Origin: Fidelibacterota bacterium
GTDB lineage: Bacteria; Fidelibacterota; Marinisomatia; SCGC-AAA003-L08; TS1B11
Length of the DNA: 64,000 nucleotides
Direction of reading: 5' to 3'
Assembly: GCA_020354025.1 (NCBI GenBank)
Contig: CP070638.1
Span: 2,301,193 to 2,365,192, forward strand
Part shown: positions 1 to 8,752 of the stretch, piece by piece
How the letters are laid out: every line of letters starts with the position of its first letter
Numbering within the stretch: the stretch's first letter is position 1
Notes under the pieces: model-generated
The model's input: only the letters and a program-made list of their open reading frames with translations
Databases searched by the model: none
What the model was told of the DNA's origin: nothing
Made by a program: the position numbers and the translations under genes

Positions 1-1081
1 ACTCGCCGCGATCCCTGCTACTTCCGCCGATGGTTTTACTCCACTCCTCGTTGCCGCTGGAATCGACCTTTACGAGCCAGACGTCGCTGCTTCCTGCTCC
101 GAAAGACTCCGTCAGCCCGGTGACAATGCATCCTTTATCGTCGGTCGTACTGGCGGAAAAGGCCATTTCGGTCATATTCCCGCCAAAAGTCCGATCCCAG
201 ATCTTCGTACCGCTCGAGTCGGTTTTGATCAGCCAGAAATCACTGCTTCCAGCTCCGGAAGAGCGAGTGTATCCGGCTATGATATAGCCGGCATCGTGAG
301 TCTCTCGGACAAACTGGCCGCTGTCTGAGTTGATCCCACCGAAAGTCCGGCTCCACTCTTCGCTTCCGCTGGAATCGGTCTTGATCAGCCAGATATCGGA
401 CGATCCCGCACCGAACGATTCCGTATAGCCAGTGATGATATACCCGTCATCGGAGGTCTGCTGGACCGAATAGCCAAGCTCATGCAAACCTCCACCGAAC
501 GTTCGATTCCACATTTCAGTGCCGCTGGAATCAGTCTTGACCAGCCAGATATCGAACAATCCCGCGCCGAATGATCTTGTCCAGGCCAAAATGATGTACC
601 CACCATCGGTTGTCTGCTGGACAGCATGACCGTCGTCATGGTCTGTCCCTCCGTAAGTACGGCTCCACTTTTCGTTACCGCTGGTGTCGGTCTTGATAAG
701 CCACAGATCAGCGTCTCCCACCCCGAAAGACCAGGTAAAGCCCGTAGTGATATAGCCACCATCAGCGGTCTGCTGGACGGCGTGGCCTCCATCGTTATTA
801 TTTCCTCCGAAAGTGCGGCTCCACTGCTCTTCGCCACTGGAATCGGTCTTGATAAGCCAGACATCACCTCCCCCGGCTCCGAAAGAGTCCGTTCGTCCCG
901 TGATAATGTAGCCACCATCGTCTGTCTGCCGGATAGAGGCGCCCCCATCACTGCCACTTCCACCGAAAGTACGGGTCCATTGGACCTCAGGTTGGGACGA
1001 GGCCGATTGAGGAGTAGAGAGCAGGAATAGCCCAATAGCGAAGACTGAAATAATACGATGGTGTTGCATACGGGATTTCAT
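1..1081 (-). CDS. Exported repeat protein (52-residue beta-propeller-like repeats), 3'-truncated by window edge
   Basis: Open from an ATG at 1081 to the window edge without a stop, giving 360 visible codons. A second in-frame ATG at 1069 is possible. The N terminus is a signal peptide: basic MKSRMQHHR, then a hydrophobic stretch and a small-residue region near residue 28. From residue 38 the protein consists of six complete 52-residue repeats and the first 11 residues of a seventh. Each runs TFGG...D.G..VQQT.DGGYIITG.T.SFGAG..D.WLIKTDSSG.E.W.R. Such repeats occur in large secreted proteins of environmental bacteria and probably form a propeller. The function is unknown. The C terminus lies outside the window; a sorting tail like those on the two lyases here would be expected but cannot be seen. 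The gene follows the GH106-like gene by 79 bases on the same strand. Confidence 0.85.
   Translation of the reverse strand, partial: MKSRMQHHRIISVFAIGLFLLSTPQSASSQPEVQWTRTFGGSGSDGGASIRQTDDGGYIITGRTDSFGAGGGDVWLIKTDSSGEEQWSRTFGGNNNDGGHAVQQTADGGYITTGFTWSFGVGDADLWLIKTDTSGNEKWSRTYGGTDHDDGHAVQQTTDGGYIILAWTRSFGAGLFDIWLVKTDSSGTEMWNRTFGGGLHELGYSVQQTSDDGYIITGYTESFGAGSSDIWLIKTDSSGSEEWSRTFGGINSDSGQFVRETHDAGYIIAGYTRSSGAGSSDFWLIKTDSSGTKIWDRTFGGNMTEMAFSASTTDDKGCIVTGLTESFGAGSSDVWLVKVDSSGNEEWSKTIGGSSRDRGE
35..970 (-). repeat. Six tandem 156-bp coding repeats
   Basis: Reading the minus strand from 970 down to 35, six in-frame units of exactly 52 codons follow one another without indels. A seventh begins at 34 and leaves the window. 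The units share the protein frame TFGG / DGGYIITG / SFGAG / WLIKTDSSG, but the DNA has diverged, so this is an old amplification rather than a recent slippage event. Unit 6 is the most divergent near its middle. Confidence 0.9.
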
Positions 1082-1160
1082 CAATTACTCAGAGAGTATA
1101 TCTCTGAGGGCATCTATTTGCATTTACCGTTGTCCACTACCAGACTACTGCGCTTCGTTA

Positions 1161-4100
1161 CTATGATTCGAGTTCCACTTCCACGGTCTCATGATAATAC
1201 GGGATGATCCGTACCGGGCCCAGCAGACCTGATTCCAGGCAATCACTTTCCCGCAGTACGGCACCCTCGTGATTGAACCGGCTACGCAGGTCGGTCAAAT
1301 TCTGATCGTAGATATCCCACCGTCTTTGATTTGCCAGCAAGTTAGCCACCACAATCGAAACCTTGTTTTTCCCCACCCGTACATGGGAGGTAATATCAGC
1401 TGAGAATGGTGGCCAGGGTCGATAGGTGACCAGCTCGTCGTTCACCCATATCTCGGCGCAGTAGCGTACCTCACCCAATTCCAGCATCAGCTTTATCTCG
1501 GGATCCTGGTATGAATCCGGGAGGTCAAACTCCCTCGAATAGACGGCTCTGCCAGAGTACCAGGATAGCCCTTGTTCAGTCCAGGAAGCCAAGCTGACCG
1601 TCCCCGTGCCACATACAACCGGTAGCGGCTCCAGAATACCATCGTCATAATCCTCAGCCACCACCTTGACAGACAGTATATTTGTTCCCTCCCGTAGATA
1701 ACCGGAAATGTCCACTTCATCACTTCCTGTTGAGAATCCGACCTCATGGCTGTTAACGAACATCTTATACTTACCCGAAATTGCTGGCCGCTTCAACGCT
1801 CTGGCTCCAACGGGAAGAGATTGACGATACCACAGGATTACAGGGAAGGTGACCTCATTGCCAGGCACAGGTACTTCCCCCCAAGGTCCCAAAGGGGGAT
1901 AGACATATGGGAATGCGGGACACCAGATACCGTCGTCTATTGATGTTTCCCACTGGTGATCGGAAATCAGCCGTACTTTACTGCCGTCGGTGAATTCGAT
2001 CTCTCCCTGCAACAACAATCCCTGACACTGTTCCACCTTGATAAGGAATACGTTTTCGCCCTTATTCAAGTGGGATGTAATCTGGTAGACCTGCGGATCT
2101 TTCCAATTGGAACCACTCCCAACGACCTCTTGGTTAAGATAAAATGTGTGGGGCTTATCCGCTGTGACACAAACCCAGCCGGAGGCCACATCCTTCCCAA
2201 GGTTGAGCCGCCTGCGGAACGAAACAGCCTTCCCACCCAGCGTTCCCCAATGCCGATCGTAGCTGTAATAATTGATCCAGGCCCCATCCCAACTGCTAAG
2301 ATAACGCTTACAGGCCTTATGGGGGCTGCAGGTATCCTTTACCTTTATCCGTTTCCAATCACTGCTATCGAAATCTGGATCAGTCCACCCGAGCAATTCG
2401 CCGTTATCTCCATTGCGTTCCGGGCGAAATCTCATCACGGGAAGTTCTATGATTGACGAGGAAATCCCGGATTTCCACTGTTCATCTAAAACTTTAGGCG
2501 CGGGAATGAAATTCCAGTTACCGCCTAGCTGTATAGGTTCCGAGCTATCGTATCGCTCAACCCGGTTTGCGACTACTTCGCGATTGCCGTTTACCGTTCG
2601 TTCAAGTTCCAGATGTATAGTCTTTACATCGCCCCTGCGCCAACCACGAAGAGCGATTTTGTCGCCATCACGATTTACTATGACCGTATCCTGAAGGTTC
2701 GTCCGGGATAGCATTACTTCCGGCGCTCTGCTATCCGTTGGAGTGCAAACGATGTAGCAGGCATCCCAGGGTTTGAGGTAGAGCGGGATAGTTAGCTTCC
2801 CATTTACCCATGAGTAGTTAGTGATCGGTCTTATCTCCCCTGTCTCAGGATCCCACAGCTCAGGCTTGCCTCCATCACGAAAAGACAGGGTAATATTCTT
2901 AGATAACTTCTTTTCATTCACCAGGAGATAACATTCCCCAGTCGCTACGCTTCGATGAAGTATGCGGAGACCTGAACCATCTCCTCGCACAACCTCTACA
3001 TCCTTATCGATACAGTTGCTGATAATCTGAGGGATTTGGTTTACCCCTTTGGTAAAATATGCCTTCCCACCTTTAGCATTGGTACATAAGATATATTCTT
3101 GTTCATAATTTTTATCGGTTTCCAAGTATCCGATGCGGACGGTCCGGGGGTCAAATCCGAAGATTTGCATAAAGATGTTCATGACATAACCGTCATTCTC
3201 GCCCTTTTCCATAGAATTTTTCGGCAGCTGATTCAGCGCAACTACGGTTCCCCCATTGTTAAAAAAGGTCCTGATCTTGGAGGCCACGTCCCTTTTGATG
3301 GTCGTGAGCGGTGGAAGAATGAGCACGGAATAATGTTCATCGGCTATCTGTAGCCTTTTGTCGGATACTTCTGAGCAGATCACCGCTTCAGGATCAACGA
3401 TATCATAATCGATCATATTATCCAAGAGGATTTCCTGGACAGCGTTGTATTGCGTCTCAAGAATATCCCCTCTCTCGCCACCTCCAAGGGTTCCGACATC
3501 CTCTTTTTCATCCATTCCATCGGCCCACAAACTGGTAATAGGGTAAAGCAGACACACGTCACAGACATGGCTCCCGATGGTACCGATGAATGAAATCCGC
3601 CGACTAAAATCTGCAAGTTTCTTGAAGTATTTCCAGTAAGGATTCCGATAGAACCAGCTGGGCGGCCAATCATCCATGCACTCAGGTTTCTCGACACTAT
3701 AATGGAAGAGGTGAGGGACAAACATGTTAAGTCCATAGGCACCCAACAGCGCCAGCCCGATCTTATATTCAAACAGAGGCACCACCCAGCCACCACCGCC
3801 AACGGCTTCCACCATGGCGCGCTTCTTACCTTTTAAATGGACTAGAGAACTGAGCTGCTTTGCCTTATACCAACGAACCCGTCGGGGAAAAGAATAGCGG
3901 TAATCTTCGTTATCTGTACCCGGGATTTGAACAGGCCCCCACGTTGCAAAATAGCTGCCCTGATTCTGATAGTCCCTTATGGTCTCGAGGGTATGACCCG
4001 TCATCCATATTCTATGATCCTCACACCAATGGGCGATCTGTTCGAACCACGCTTCGGTATAGAGGGCTGCGAACACGTCAAAATAGTCGCACCTGATCCG

Positions 4101-4955
4101 CGGCGTTTCTTCACCGACATTATAGAGTAGGTAAGGTAGGTATGATCTTAGATCGTACCCTTTCCGCGTTTCGAACTCACGGAGGAAATCTCTCGACCAG
4201 ACTAATTCGGTTTCTTTGAGATTAGCATAGATTTCATCAAAGAATATCCCCGGTATAGTGGTACCAAAATATGTCCCGAATCTCCTGAAGTATTCTTCGT
4301 GAGTCATCTGGATGAACTGGGCAACGGTCTCCCTATTCAGGTAATCGATCTGAATCCCCGTATCACGCAATTCGCTGAAACACATAACACTCCATCGACC
4401 CTCAGGTACCTGCCAATCATAGTTCGCCATGTCGGTAATGTCGAGAATGCTATTCGGGTCCAGGCTCTGTCGGTTGATGAGCCTTCCAGCGAGGACAGCT
4501 ACTATGTCTCCTGAAAAATCGAGGGCGAGTGTCCGAGGCCCTGAAATCTCCCATTTTTCAACCTTTAATCCTCTTTTGGAATACTCCCGATTGGATGATA
4601 CCACCCTGCCCCCGGCGCTTCCACTGGGCCATTTGTCCTCGTCATAAAGAGCCGCGAAAAAACCTTTCTCTGCACCGTATTCCACCACGGCCTTCACCGC
4701 TTTCCACCATCCCTCAGAAAAATACGGGGTTTTACTCCCCTCAATTCCTGAACGAGCATGCAGGAAAGCCCCGTATACTCCTTTATTCAGCATCTCATCG
4801 ATCTGGAATCGGAGCGTATCCTCATCTAAGGTATCGTTCCAGGCCCAGAAAGGCAGGAGTGAGAATTCTTTCGGGGGATCCACAAAGAGTCGTTTTAAAT
4901 CAGAATCCTTATGTATGCCATACCAGCAATCAAGTGGCATTGTACTGTCTTTCAT
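1161..4955 (-). CDS. GH106-like glycoside hydrolase (alpha-L-rhamnosidase family), cytoplasmic
   Basis: A 1264-residue protein of the large GH106-type glycosidase class. The N-terminal half is a TIM-barrel-like region with PFWAWND near residue 35, the YDEDKWPSG motif near 104, and FFDE at 238-241 at the end of a predicted strand, a likely place for an acidic catalytic residue. A glutamine-amidotransferase-like region follows at about 500-620. The C-terminal third holds beta-sandwich modules, including a galactose-binding-like repeat ending in ELGEV..C.EIWVND near 1170. Members release terminal L-rhamnose from pectin and other plant or algal glycans. There is no signal peptide, so it should act on imported oligosaccharides. 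The ATG at 4955 has no clear ribosome site; MPLDCW five codons later is an alternative start. GH106-like proteins outside the characterised set may use other substrates. Confidence 0.75.
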   Translation of the reverse strand: MKDSTMPLDCWYGIHKDSDLKRLFVDPPKEFSLLPFWAWNDTLDEDTLRFQIDEMLNKGVYGAFLHARSGIEGSKTPYFSEGWWKAVKAVVEYGAEKGFFAALYDEDKWPSGSAGGRVVSSNREYSKRGLKVEKWEISGPRTLALDFSGDIVAVLAGRLINRQSLDPNSILDITDMANYDWQVPEGRWSVMCFSELRDTGIQIDYLNRETVAQFIQMTHEEYFRRFGTYFGTTIPGIFFDEIYANLKETELVWSRDFLREFETRKGYDLRSYLPYLLYNVGEETPRIRCDYFDVFAALYTEAWFEQIAHWCEDHRIWMTGHTLETIRDYQNQGSYFATWGPVQIPGTDNEDYRYSFPRRVRWYKAKQLSSLVHLKGKKRAMVEAVGGGGWVVPLFEYKIGLALLGAYGLNMFVPHLFHYSVEKPECMDDWPPSWFYRNPYWKYFKKLADFSRRISFIGTIGSHVCDVCLLYPITSLWADGMDEKEDVGTLGGGERGDILETQYNAVQEILLDNMIDYDIVDPEAVICSEVSDKRLQIADEHYSVLILPPLTTIKRDVASKIRTFFNNGGTVVALNQLPKNSMEKGENDGYVMNIFMQIFGFDPRTVRIGYLETDKNYEQEYILCTNAKGGKAYFTKGVNQIPQIISNCIDKDVEVVRGDGSGLRILHRSVATGECYLLVNEKKLSKNITLSFRDGGKPELWDPETGEIRPITNYSWVNGKLTIPLYLKPWDACYIVCTPTDSRAPEVMLSRTNLQDTVIVNRDGDKIALRGWRRGDVKTIHLELERTVNGNREVVANRVERYDSSEPIQLGGNWNFIPAPKVLDEQWKSGISSSIIELPVMRFRPERNGDNGELLGWTDPDFDSSDWKRIKVKDTCSPHKACKRYLSSWDGAWINYYSYDRHWGTLGGKAVSFRRRLNLGKDVASGWVCVTADKPHTFYLNQEVVGSGSNWKDPQVYQITSHLNKGENVFLIKVEQCQGLLLQGEIEFTDGSKVRLISDHQWETSIDDGIWCPAFPYVYPPLGPWGEVPVPGNEVTFPVILWYRQSLPVGARALKRPAISGKYKMFVNSHEVGFSTGSDEVDISGYLREGTNILSVKVVAEDYDDGILEPLPVVCGTGTVSLASWTEQGLSWYSGRAVYSREFDLPDSYQDPEIKLMLELGEVRYCAEIWVNDELVTYRPWPPFSADITSHVRVGKNKVSIVVANLLANQRRWDIYDQNLTDLRSRFNHEGAVLRESDCLESGLLGPVRIIPYYHETVEVELES

Positions 4956-4961
4956 TAGAGT

Positions 4962-4995
4962 TGGATTGAAAGAAATCGCAGCAACTGGATTGAAA
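4962..4995. repeat. Pair of 10-bp direct repeats upstream of the GH106-like gene
   Basis: The plus-strand word TGGATTGAAA occurs at 4962-4971 and again at 4986-4995, 24 bases apart. This is just upstream of the GH106-like start codon and in place of a recognisable ribosome binding site. It could be a tandem regulator site, but chance is not excluded. The rest of the 4956-5148 gap shows no gene. Confidence 0.3.
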
Positions 4996-5148
4996 AGGAC
5001 AAAAGCAAACCATCAATTCCGTAATCCTGTTCAAGCCTCAGAAAGGCCAAGTTCCTGTCCCACGCAAGCGTGGCCTACCACCGACGTTTGGACCACTCCG
5101 ATCCAGGCCAGACCGTGGGATGGAAGGGAACCGCCCGTTTCTGAAAGG

Positions 5149-6408
5149 CTACACAGGGACTTGACTGTAATTCCCGGCTACTTTCCGGAATGCGGCAGCA
5201 TACTCTTTGATTATCCTAGGCTCGTAGTGTTTGAACCATGGTATCGAGAAGACGCGTTCCTGGACACTTTCCGACACAGGGAGGCTCCCCTTGGGTTGTC
5301 TTACATCTTGAGAAGCATTGGCGATTATTGTGGGCTTACCTTCATTAAAGACATCGATCTCATTAAGAAGTGGGTGCAGGTGCAGCGCGAAATTGCACCC
5401 TGGATGGCAATCATCAACACCTTCAGCCCGTACTTCTCCACAGAAGCTAGAGATGGGAAGTCCATCTAATTCTTCGGTCAGGTAGCGACCGTGGGCAGCA
5501 TACCACCCGCCCATCGTGCTGCCCGAATCCTTTGGTGGCCGGATCGGCCTGATGCCTGGAGTTCCTTCCAGCAGGTCCCAGAAATAATTCATGGCCCGGT
5601 CAATTTCCGCCATCCTCTCCGGGTATCGTTTCAGCTGTTCCCGAGCCACCGCTGACGAAAGCTGGTGCATCCGGTACTTAAAACCGCCCCAGGGCAGGCC
5701 CGCACCGGCTTTGATATCCTCCAGCTGTAAATCGGTCTTATGGCGGGCATAGTGGCCAAAGGCCATGGCAAGCTCGAAGATGCGTTGGTCATTGGTGCAT
5801 AAGATACCGCCCTCACCCGCGGGCAGCGATTTCTGGGACATCAGCGAGAAGGCGGATACATCACCGATCGTTCCGGTTATCCGGCCTTTGTACAGGGAAC
5901 CGTGGGAATGCGAACAGTCTTCGATCACCTTCACGCTGCGTCGGCCCGCAATATCCAGTATACAGTCCATGTCAGCCGGGTATCCGCCGTAATGTACAAC
6001 AACTATAGCTTTTGTCCTGTCGGTGATACGATGCTCAATATCCTCGGGATCGATGCACAGAGTCTCCGGATCAATATCCGCGAAGACGACGGTACCGCCG
6101 AGGGAGAAGACCGGCAAACAGGATGCCCAGTAGGTCATACTGGGGCAGATAATTTCGTCACCATGACCGATACCCAAGCCGAACATCGCAGCGTGCAGGG
6201 CTGCCGTTCCGCTGGAATGACCCAGGGCGTACTTCGTGCCCAGCCAGGCGGCAAACTCCTTCTCAAACTCCTTAGTGACATCCCTGGCCGACATCTTGCC
6301 GGCTCTGAGAACCTCCAGCACAGCGTCCTCGGTCTCCTTGGTGATGATTGGCCAGGTGAATATGTCACCAGGATCCAGTGTGACGACTGTGTCCTTTTTT
6401 CCCATCAT
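5149..6408 (-). CDS. DegT/DnrJ/EryC1/StrS-family PLP aminotransferase
   Basis: A 419-residue fold-type I aminotransferase of the sugar-aminotransferase family, which usually transfers an amino group from glutamate to a keto sugar. The substrate here is unknown. Recognisable parts are the glycine-serine phosphate-binding turn GHSSGTAALHAA near 63-74, the strand D..CSHSHG near 164-170, and the PLP lysine K193 in SQKSLPAGEGG. The two adjacent ATG codons at 6408 and 6405 both sit behind AGGAG. It follows the metallophosphoesterase gene after 38 bases and is probably co-transcribed with it. No nucleotide-sugar genes accompany it, so a role in surface-glycan synthesis is not supported by context. 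Confidence 0.88.
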   Translation of the reverse strand: MMGKKDTVVTLDPGDIFTWPIITKETEDAVLEVLRAGKMSARDVTKEFEKEFAAWLGTKYALGHSSGTAALHAAMFGLGIGHGDEIICPSMTYWASCLPVFSLGGTVVFADIDPETLCIDPEDIEHRITDRTKAIVVVHYGGYPADMDCILDIAGRRSVKVIEDCSHSHGSLYKGRITGTIGDVSAFSLMSQKSLPAGEGGILCTNDQRIFELAMAFGHYARHKTDLQLEDIKAGAGLPWGGFKYRMHQLSSAVAREQLKRYPERMAEIDRAMNYFWDLLEGTPGIRPIRPPKDSGSTMGGWYAAHGRYLTEELDGLPISSFCGEVRAEGVDDCHPGCNFALHLHPLLNEIDVFNEGKPTIIANASQDVRQPKGSLPVSESVQERVFSIPWFKHYEPRIIKEYAAAFRKVAGNYSQVPV

Positions 6409-6446
6409 AACAAGCTCCTATTCATTTCCCCCGATGGGCCTTGAAA

Positions 6447-7373
6447 TCAGCTCTGCTGCGCGAGGGAGTAATCACGATCTTCCGGCTTAATATGTCCTCC
6501 CTTGCCCCAGCCTCCGGTTGCGGTGGACTCCTTTTTTAGGGGGACGAAAGAAACCTCGATATGATCGTCAGTAACCCGGCAATGATAAAATCCCAGCTTC
6601 GGATCGCCATCCTCCCAGCGGTCAGCAAACTGCGCCATAGCCGTGGCGGGTGATTTGTAAAAGCGCATTCCATCCACAATCTGCTCCGGGCGCTGACAAT
6701 GTATATGTCCACTGAAGACGATCTCAACATGGGCCGCCTTATAGGTTTCGAAAATTCTCTGACGGTAAGGTTGGTTGATACCGAAATACCACGCCTGATA
6801 GCTCTCCTGTTTCGTGATGTCGAAATTGGGCTCATCGGGATCATCGATGAACAGAGCGTAGTGATTGGTCATGACATGGTGCCGTGCACGTGGTAGATGC
6901 TTGAGATCATCAAGCCATTGCCACATCTGCTCCTCCTCCGGGAGACCAGAGCCGGCTAAGGCGGCGTAGAATCCGCTGAAACGTACATTCCGGTGCACAA
7001 ACGACCATGGGAATTCACCAAAGAATCGGCTGTACCTGCGCAATTGTTCGCTGGTTACATTCAGACCGATATCATCACGTTCCGGTTTGGGTCCCTGCTT
7101 ATCCGTATGCTTATTCCCCGTGTCCATATTGCCCGGGATGGCATGATAGGGTATGCTCATGCTGTCCAATGATGCTTTCATCTCTTCAAATTCAAAATCG
7201 TGGATTGATCCATCTCTGGTAATATCGCCACCGATCACCATGAGTTCAGGTTGAAGCTGCATGATTTGTCGGCGCGCCGTTTGCCAATTCTCGTCGTACC
7301 TGGGATTATACCGGAAGGAACGTTTTGATCCTGGCTGGATATCGGAAACATGTACAAAATGCCAAGTGTCCAT
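6447..7373 (-). CDS. Calcineurin-like metallophosphoesterase
   Basis: A 308-residue cytosolic phosphoesterase. The metal-binding blocks appear in order: SDIQPG (10-15), GGDITRDG (48-55), GNMDTG (81-86), TNHYAL near 170 and SGHIHC near 220. The first block has D-x-Q where the classical motif is D-x-H, so one metal ligand differs from textbook members. The same D-x-Q is seen in the gene remnant at 11225-11335, which suggests a subfamily trait. The likely substrate is a phosphomonoester or phosphodiester, not identified. The start at 7373 has a good AGGAGC ribosome site five bases upstream. Genes on either side encode PLP enzymes. Confidence 0.88.
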   Translation of the reverse strand: MDTWHFVHVSDIQPGSKRSFRYNPRYDENWQTARRQIMQLQPELMVIGGDITRDGSIHDFEFEEMKASLDSMSIPYHAIPGNMDTGNKHTDKQGPKPERDDIGLNVTSEQLRRYSRFFGEFPWSFVHRNVRFSGFYAALAGSGLPEEEQMWQWLDDLKHLPRARHHVMTNHYALFIDDPDEPNFDITKQESYQAWYFGINQPYRQRIFETYKAAHVEIVFSGHIHCQRPEQIVDGMRFYKSPATAMAQFADRWEDGDPKLGFYHCRVTDDHIEVSFVPLKKESTATGGWGKGGHIKPEDRDYSLAQQS

Positions 7374-7523
7374 GGGTAGCTCCTAAATCAGAAGTAAGTG
7401 TCGTTAATCAGATTCAACAAGCGATTCATCTGAGTAGATCCGTGAGCATACCGGGTTCTGAATCCTCGATAGTATGATCAGCATACCCGGCACGTGTAAA
7501 GTCCTTTTTGTTATCTCCAATGC

Positions 7524-8699
7524 TTATAGCTGGGCGATGCTCTGCTCAAGATCCGCAATAATATCCTCTGCGCGTTCAATGCCAACAGACATGCGGATCA
7601 TCCCGTCTGAAATTCCAGCGGCCAACCGCTGCTCCCTGGGTATAGAGGCATGGGTCATGGAAGCTGAGTGCTGAATCAGAGTTTCGACATTCCCTAGGGA
7701 TACAGCCAATGTACACAGACGCAGCTGATCTACAAGTCGACGGCCCTTTTCGACTTCGCTTACATCGAAGGCCACCATGCCACCATAGCCTGACATCTGT
7801 TGTTGTGCCAGTGCATGTTGGGGATGGGAGGGCAAACCCGGGTATAATACCTGCTTGATTTTAGGATGTCCTTCGAGATATCGGGCAACAGCGAGAGCAT
7901 TGGCGTTATGCCGTTCCATCCGAAGCGGTAGTGTACGGATACCCCTCAGTACCAGCCATGCGGTAAGGGGCGCGATGACTGCACCCAAAATTTTATTGGT
8001 ATGCCACCGCATTTGACTGATGACTTCCTTGGTGCTGACGATTCCCCCGGCGATAAGATCTCCATGGCCACCCAGGTATTTGCTGGCACTATGAATCACT
8101 ACATCCACACCATGATCAAGGGGGCGCTGATTGAAAGGAGTGGCGAACGTGTTGTCCATAACCACCTTCAATCCATTCGGATGTGCAAACTGCACTGCAG
8201 CAGGGATATCGATCAGCTCCAACGTTGGATTGGCCGGTGTTTCGAGGAGGAGGACGCGTGTTTTATCGGTCAATGCGCTATCCAGGTTCTCAGGATTGGT
8301 GGCATCCACCTGAGTTACGCTTATGCCGAAAGGATCCAGTATTTCAGTCAGTAGGGAATGTGTAGTGGCATAGAGACAGTTGGAGGCAATAATGTGGTCT
8401 CCGGGTGCCAGCAGCGTCATAAGGGTGACATTGATAGCAGCCATCCCTGAGGAGAGGGCCAGGGCAGCGGTACCGCCTTCCAGCTCGCACAGGGCCTGTT
8501 CCAGGGCAGCCTGCGTCGGATTGCCCTTCCTACCATACGAATACCCGGGTTGTATTCCCTCGGTAATCGCCGCCCCCTGCTCGACATCAGGCAGTGCAAA
8601 GACCGCTGACTGGTAAACCGGAACAGAGAGAGAGCCCTGGTTCCTCAAAGGATCTTCCCCGGCATGGACAGCAGTAGTATAAATTGGATCTTCAGCCAT
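7524..8699 (-). CDS. Cystathionine gamma-synthase / gamma-lyase family PLP enzyme
   Basis: A 391-residue member of the Cys/Met metabolism PLP family. The PLP lysine is K207 in HSASKYLGGHGD. The substrate-channel motif YSYGRKGNPT (53-62) and the phosphate-binding region ALSSGMAAI near 81-89 are intact. Known reactions are trans-sulfuration between cysteine and homocysteine, or methionine gamma-elimination. Sequence alone does not separate synthase from lyase. I place the start at the ATG at 8699, seven bases after GGAG, rather than the TTG two codons upstream. It lies 53 bases downstream of the LL-diaminopimelate aminotransferase gene, in a run with pdxB that suggests amino-acid metabolism. 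Confidence 0.85.
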   Translation of the reverse strand: MAEDPIYTTAVHAGEDPLRNQGSLSVPVYQSAVFALPDVEQGAAITEGIQPGYSYGRKGNPTQAALEQALCELEGGTAALALSSGMAAINVTLMTLLAPGDHIIASNCLYATTHSLLTEILDPFGISVTQVDATNPENLDSALTDKTRVLLLETPANPTLELIDIPAAVQFAHPNGLKVVMDNTFATPFNQRPLDHGVDVVIHSASKYLGGHGDLIAGGIVSTKEVISQMRWHTNKILGAVIAPLTAWLVLRGIRTLPLRMERHNANALAVARYLEGHPKIKQVLYPGLPSHPQHALAQQQMSGYGGMVAFDVSEVEKGRRLVDQLRLCTLAVSLGNVETLIQHSASMTHASIPREQRLAAGISDGMIRMSVGIERAEDIIADLEQSIAQL

Positions 8700-8752
8700 A
8701 AGCAAGCTCCGATGTCAGGTCGTATTTCAATGCTAGTTTCATGAATGTTGCC

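Noticed and set aside
385-1035. Long minus-strand open frame of 216 codons
   Set aside because: It is a shadow of the 52-residue repeat gene, which runs in another minus-strand frame with a signal peptide and consistent repeats and is open to the window edge.
5044-5076. Hairpin CCACGC..GCGTGG downstream of the DegT gene as a terminator
   Set aside because: The loop is only two bases in that pairing and no T-run follows on the minus strand.
7472-7486. Inverted repeat GTATG-N5-CATAC between the phosphoesterase and cystathionine-family genes
   Set aside because: Five-base arms in a 150-base gap are expected by chance; no promoter element is next to it.
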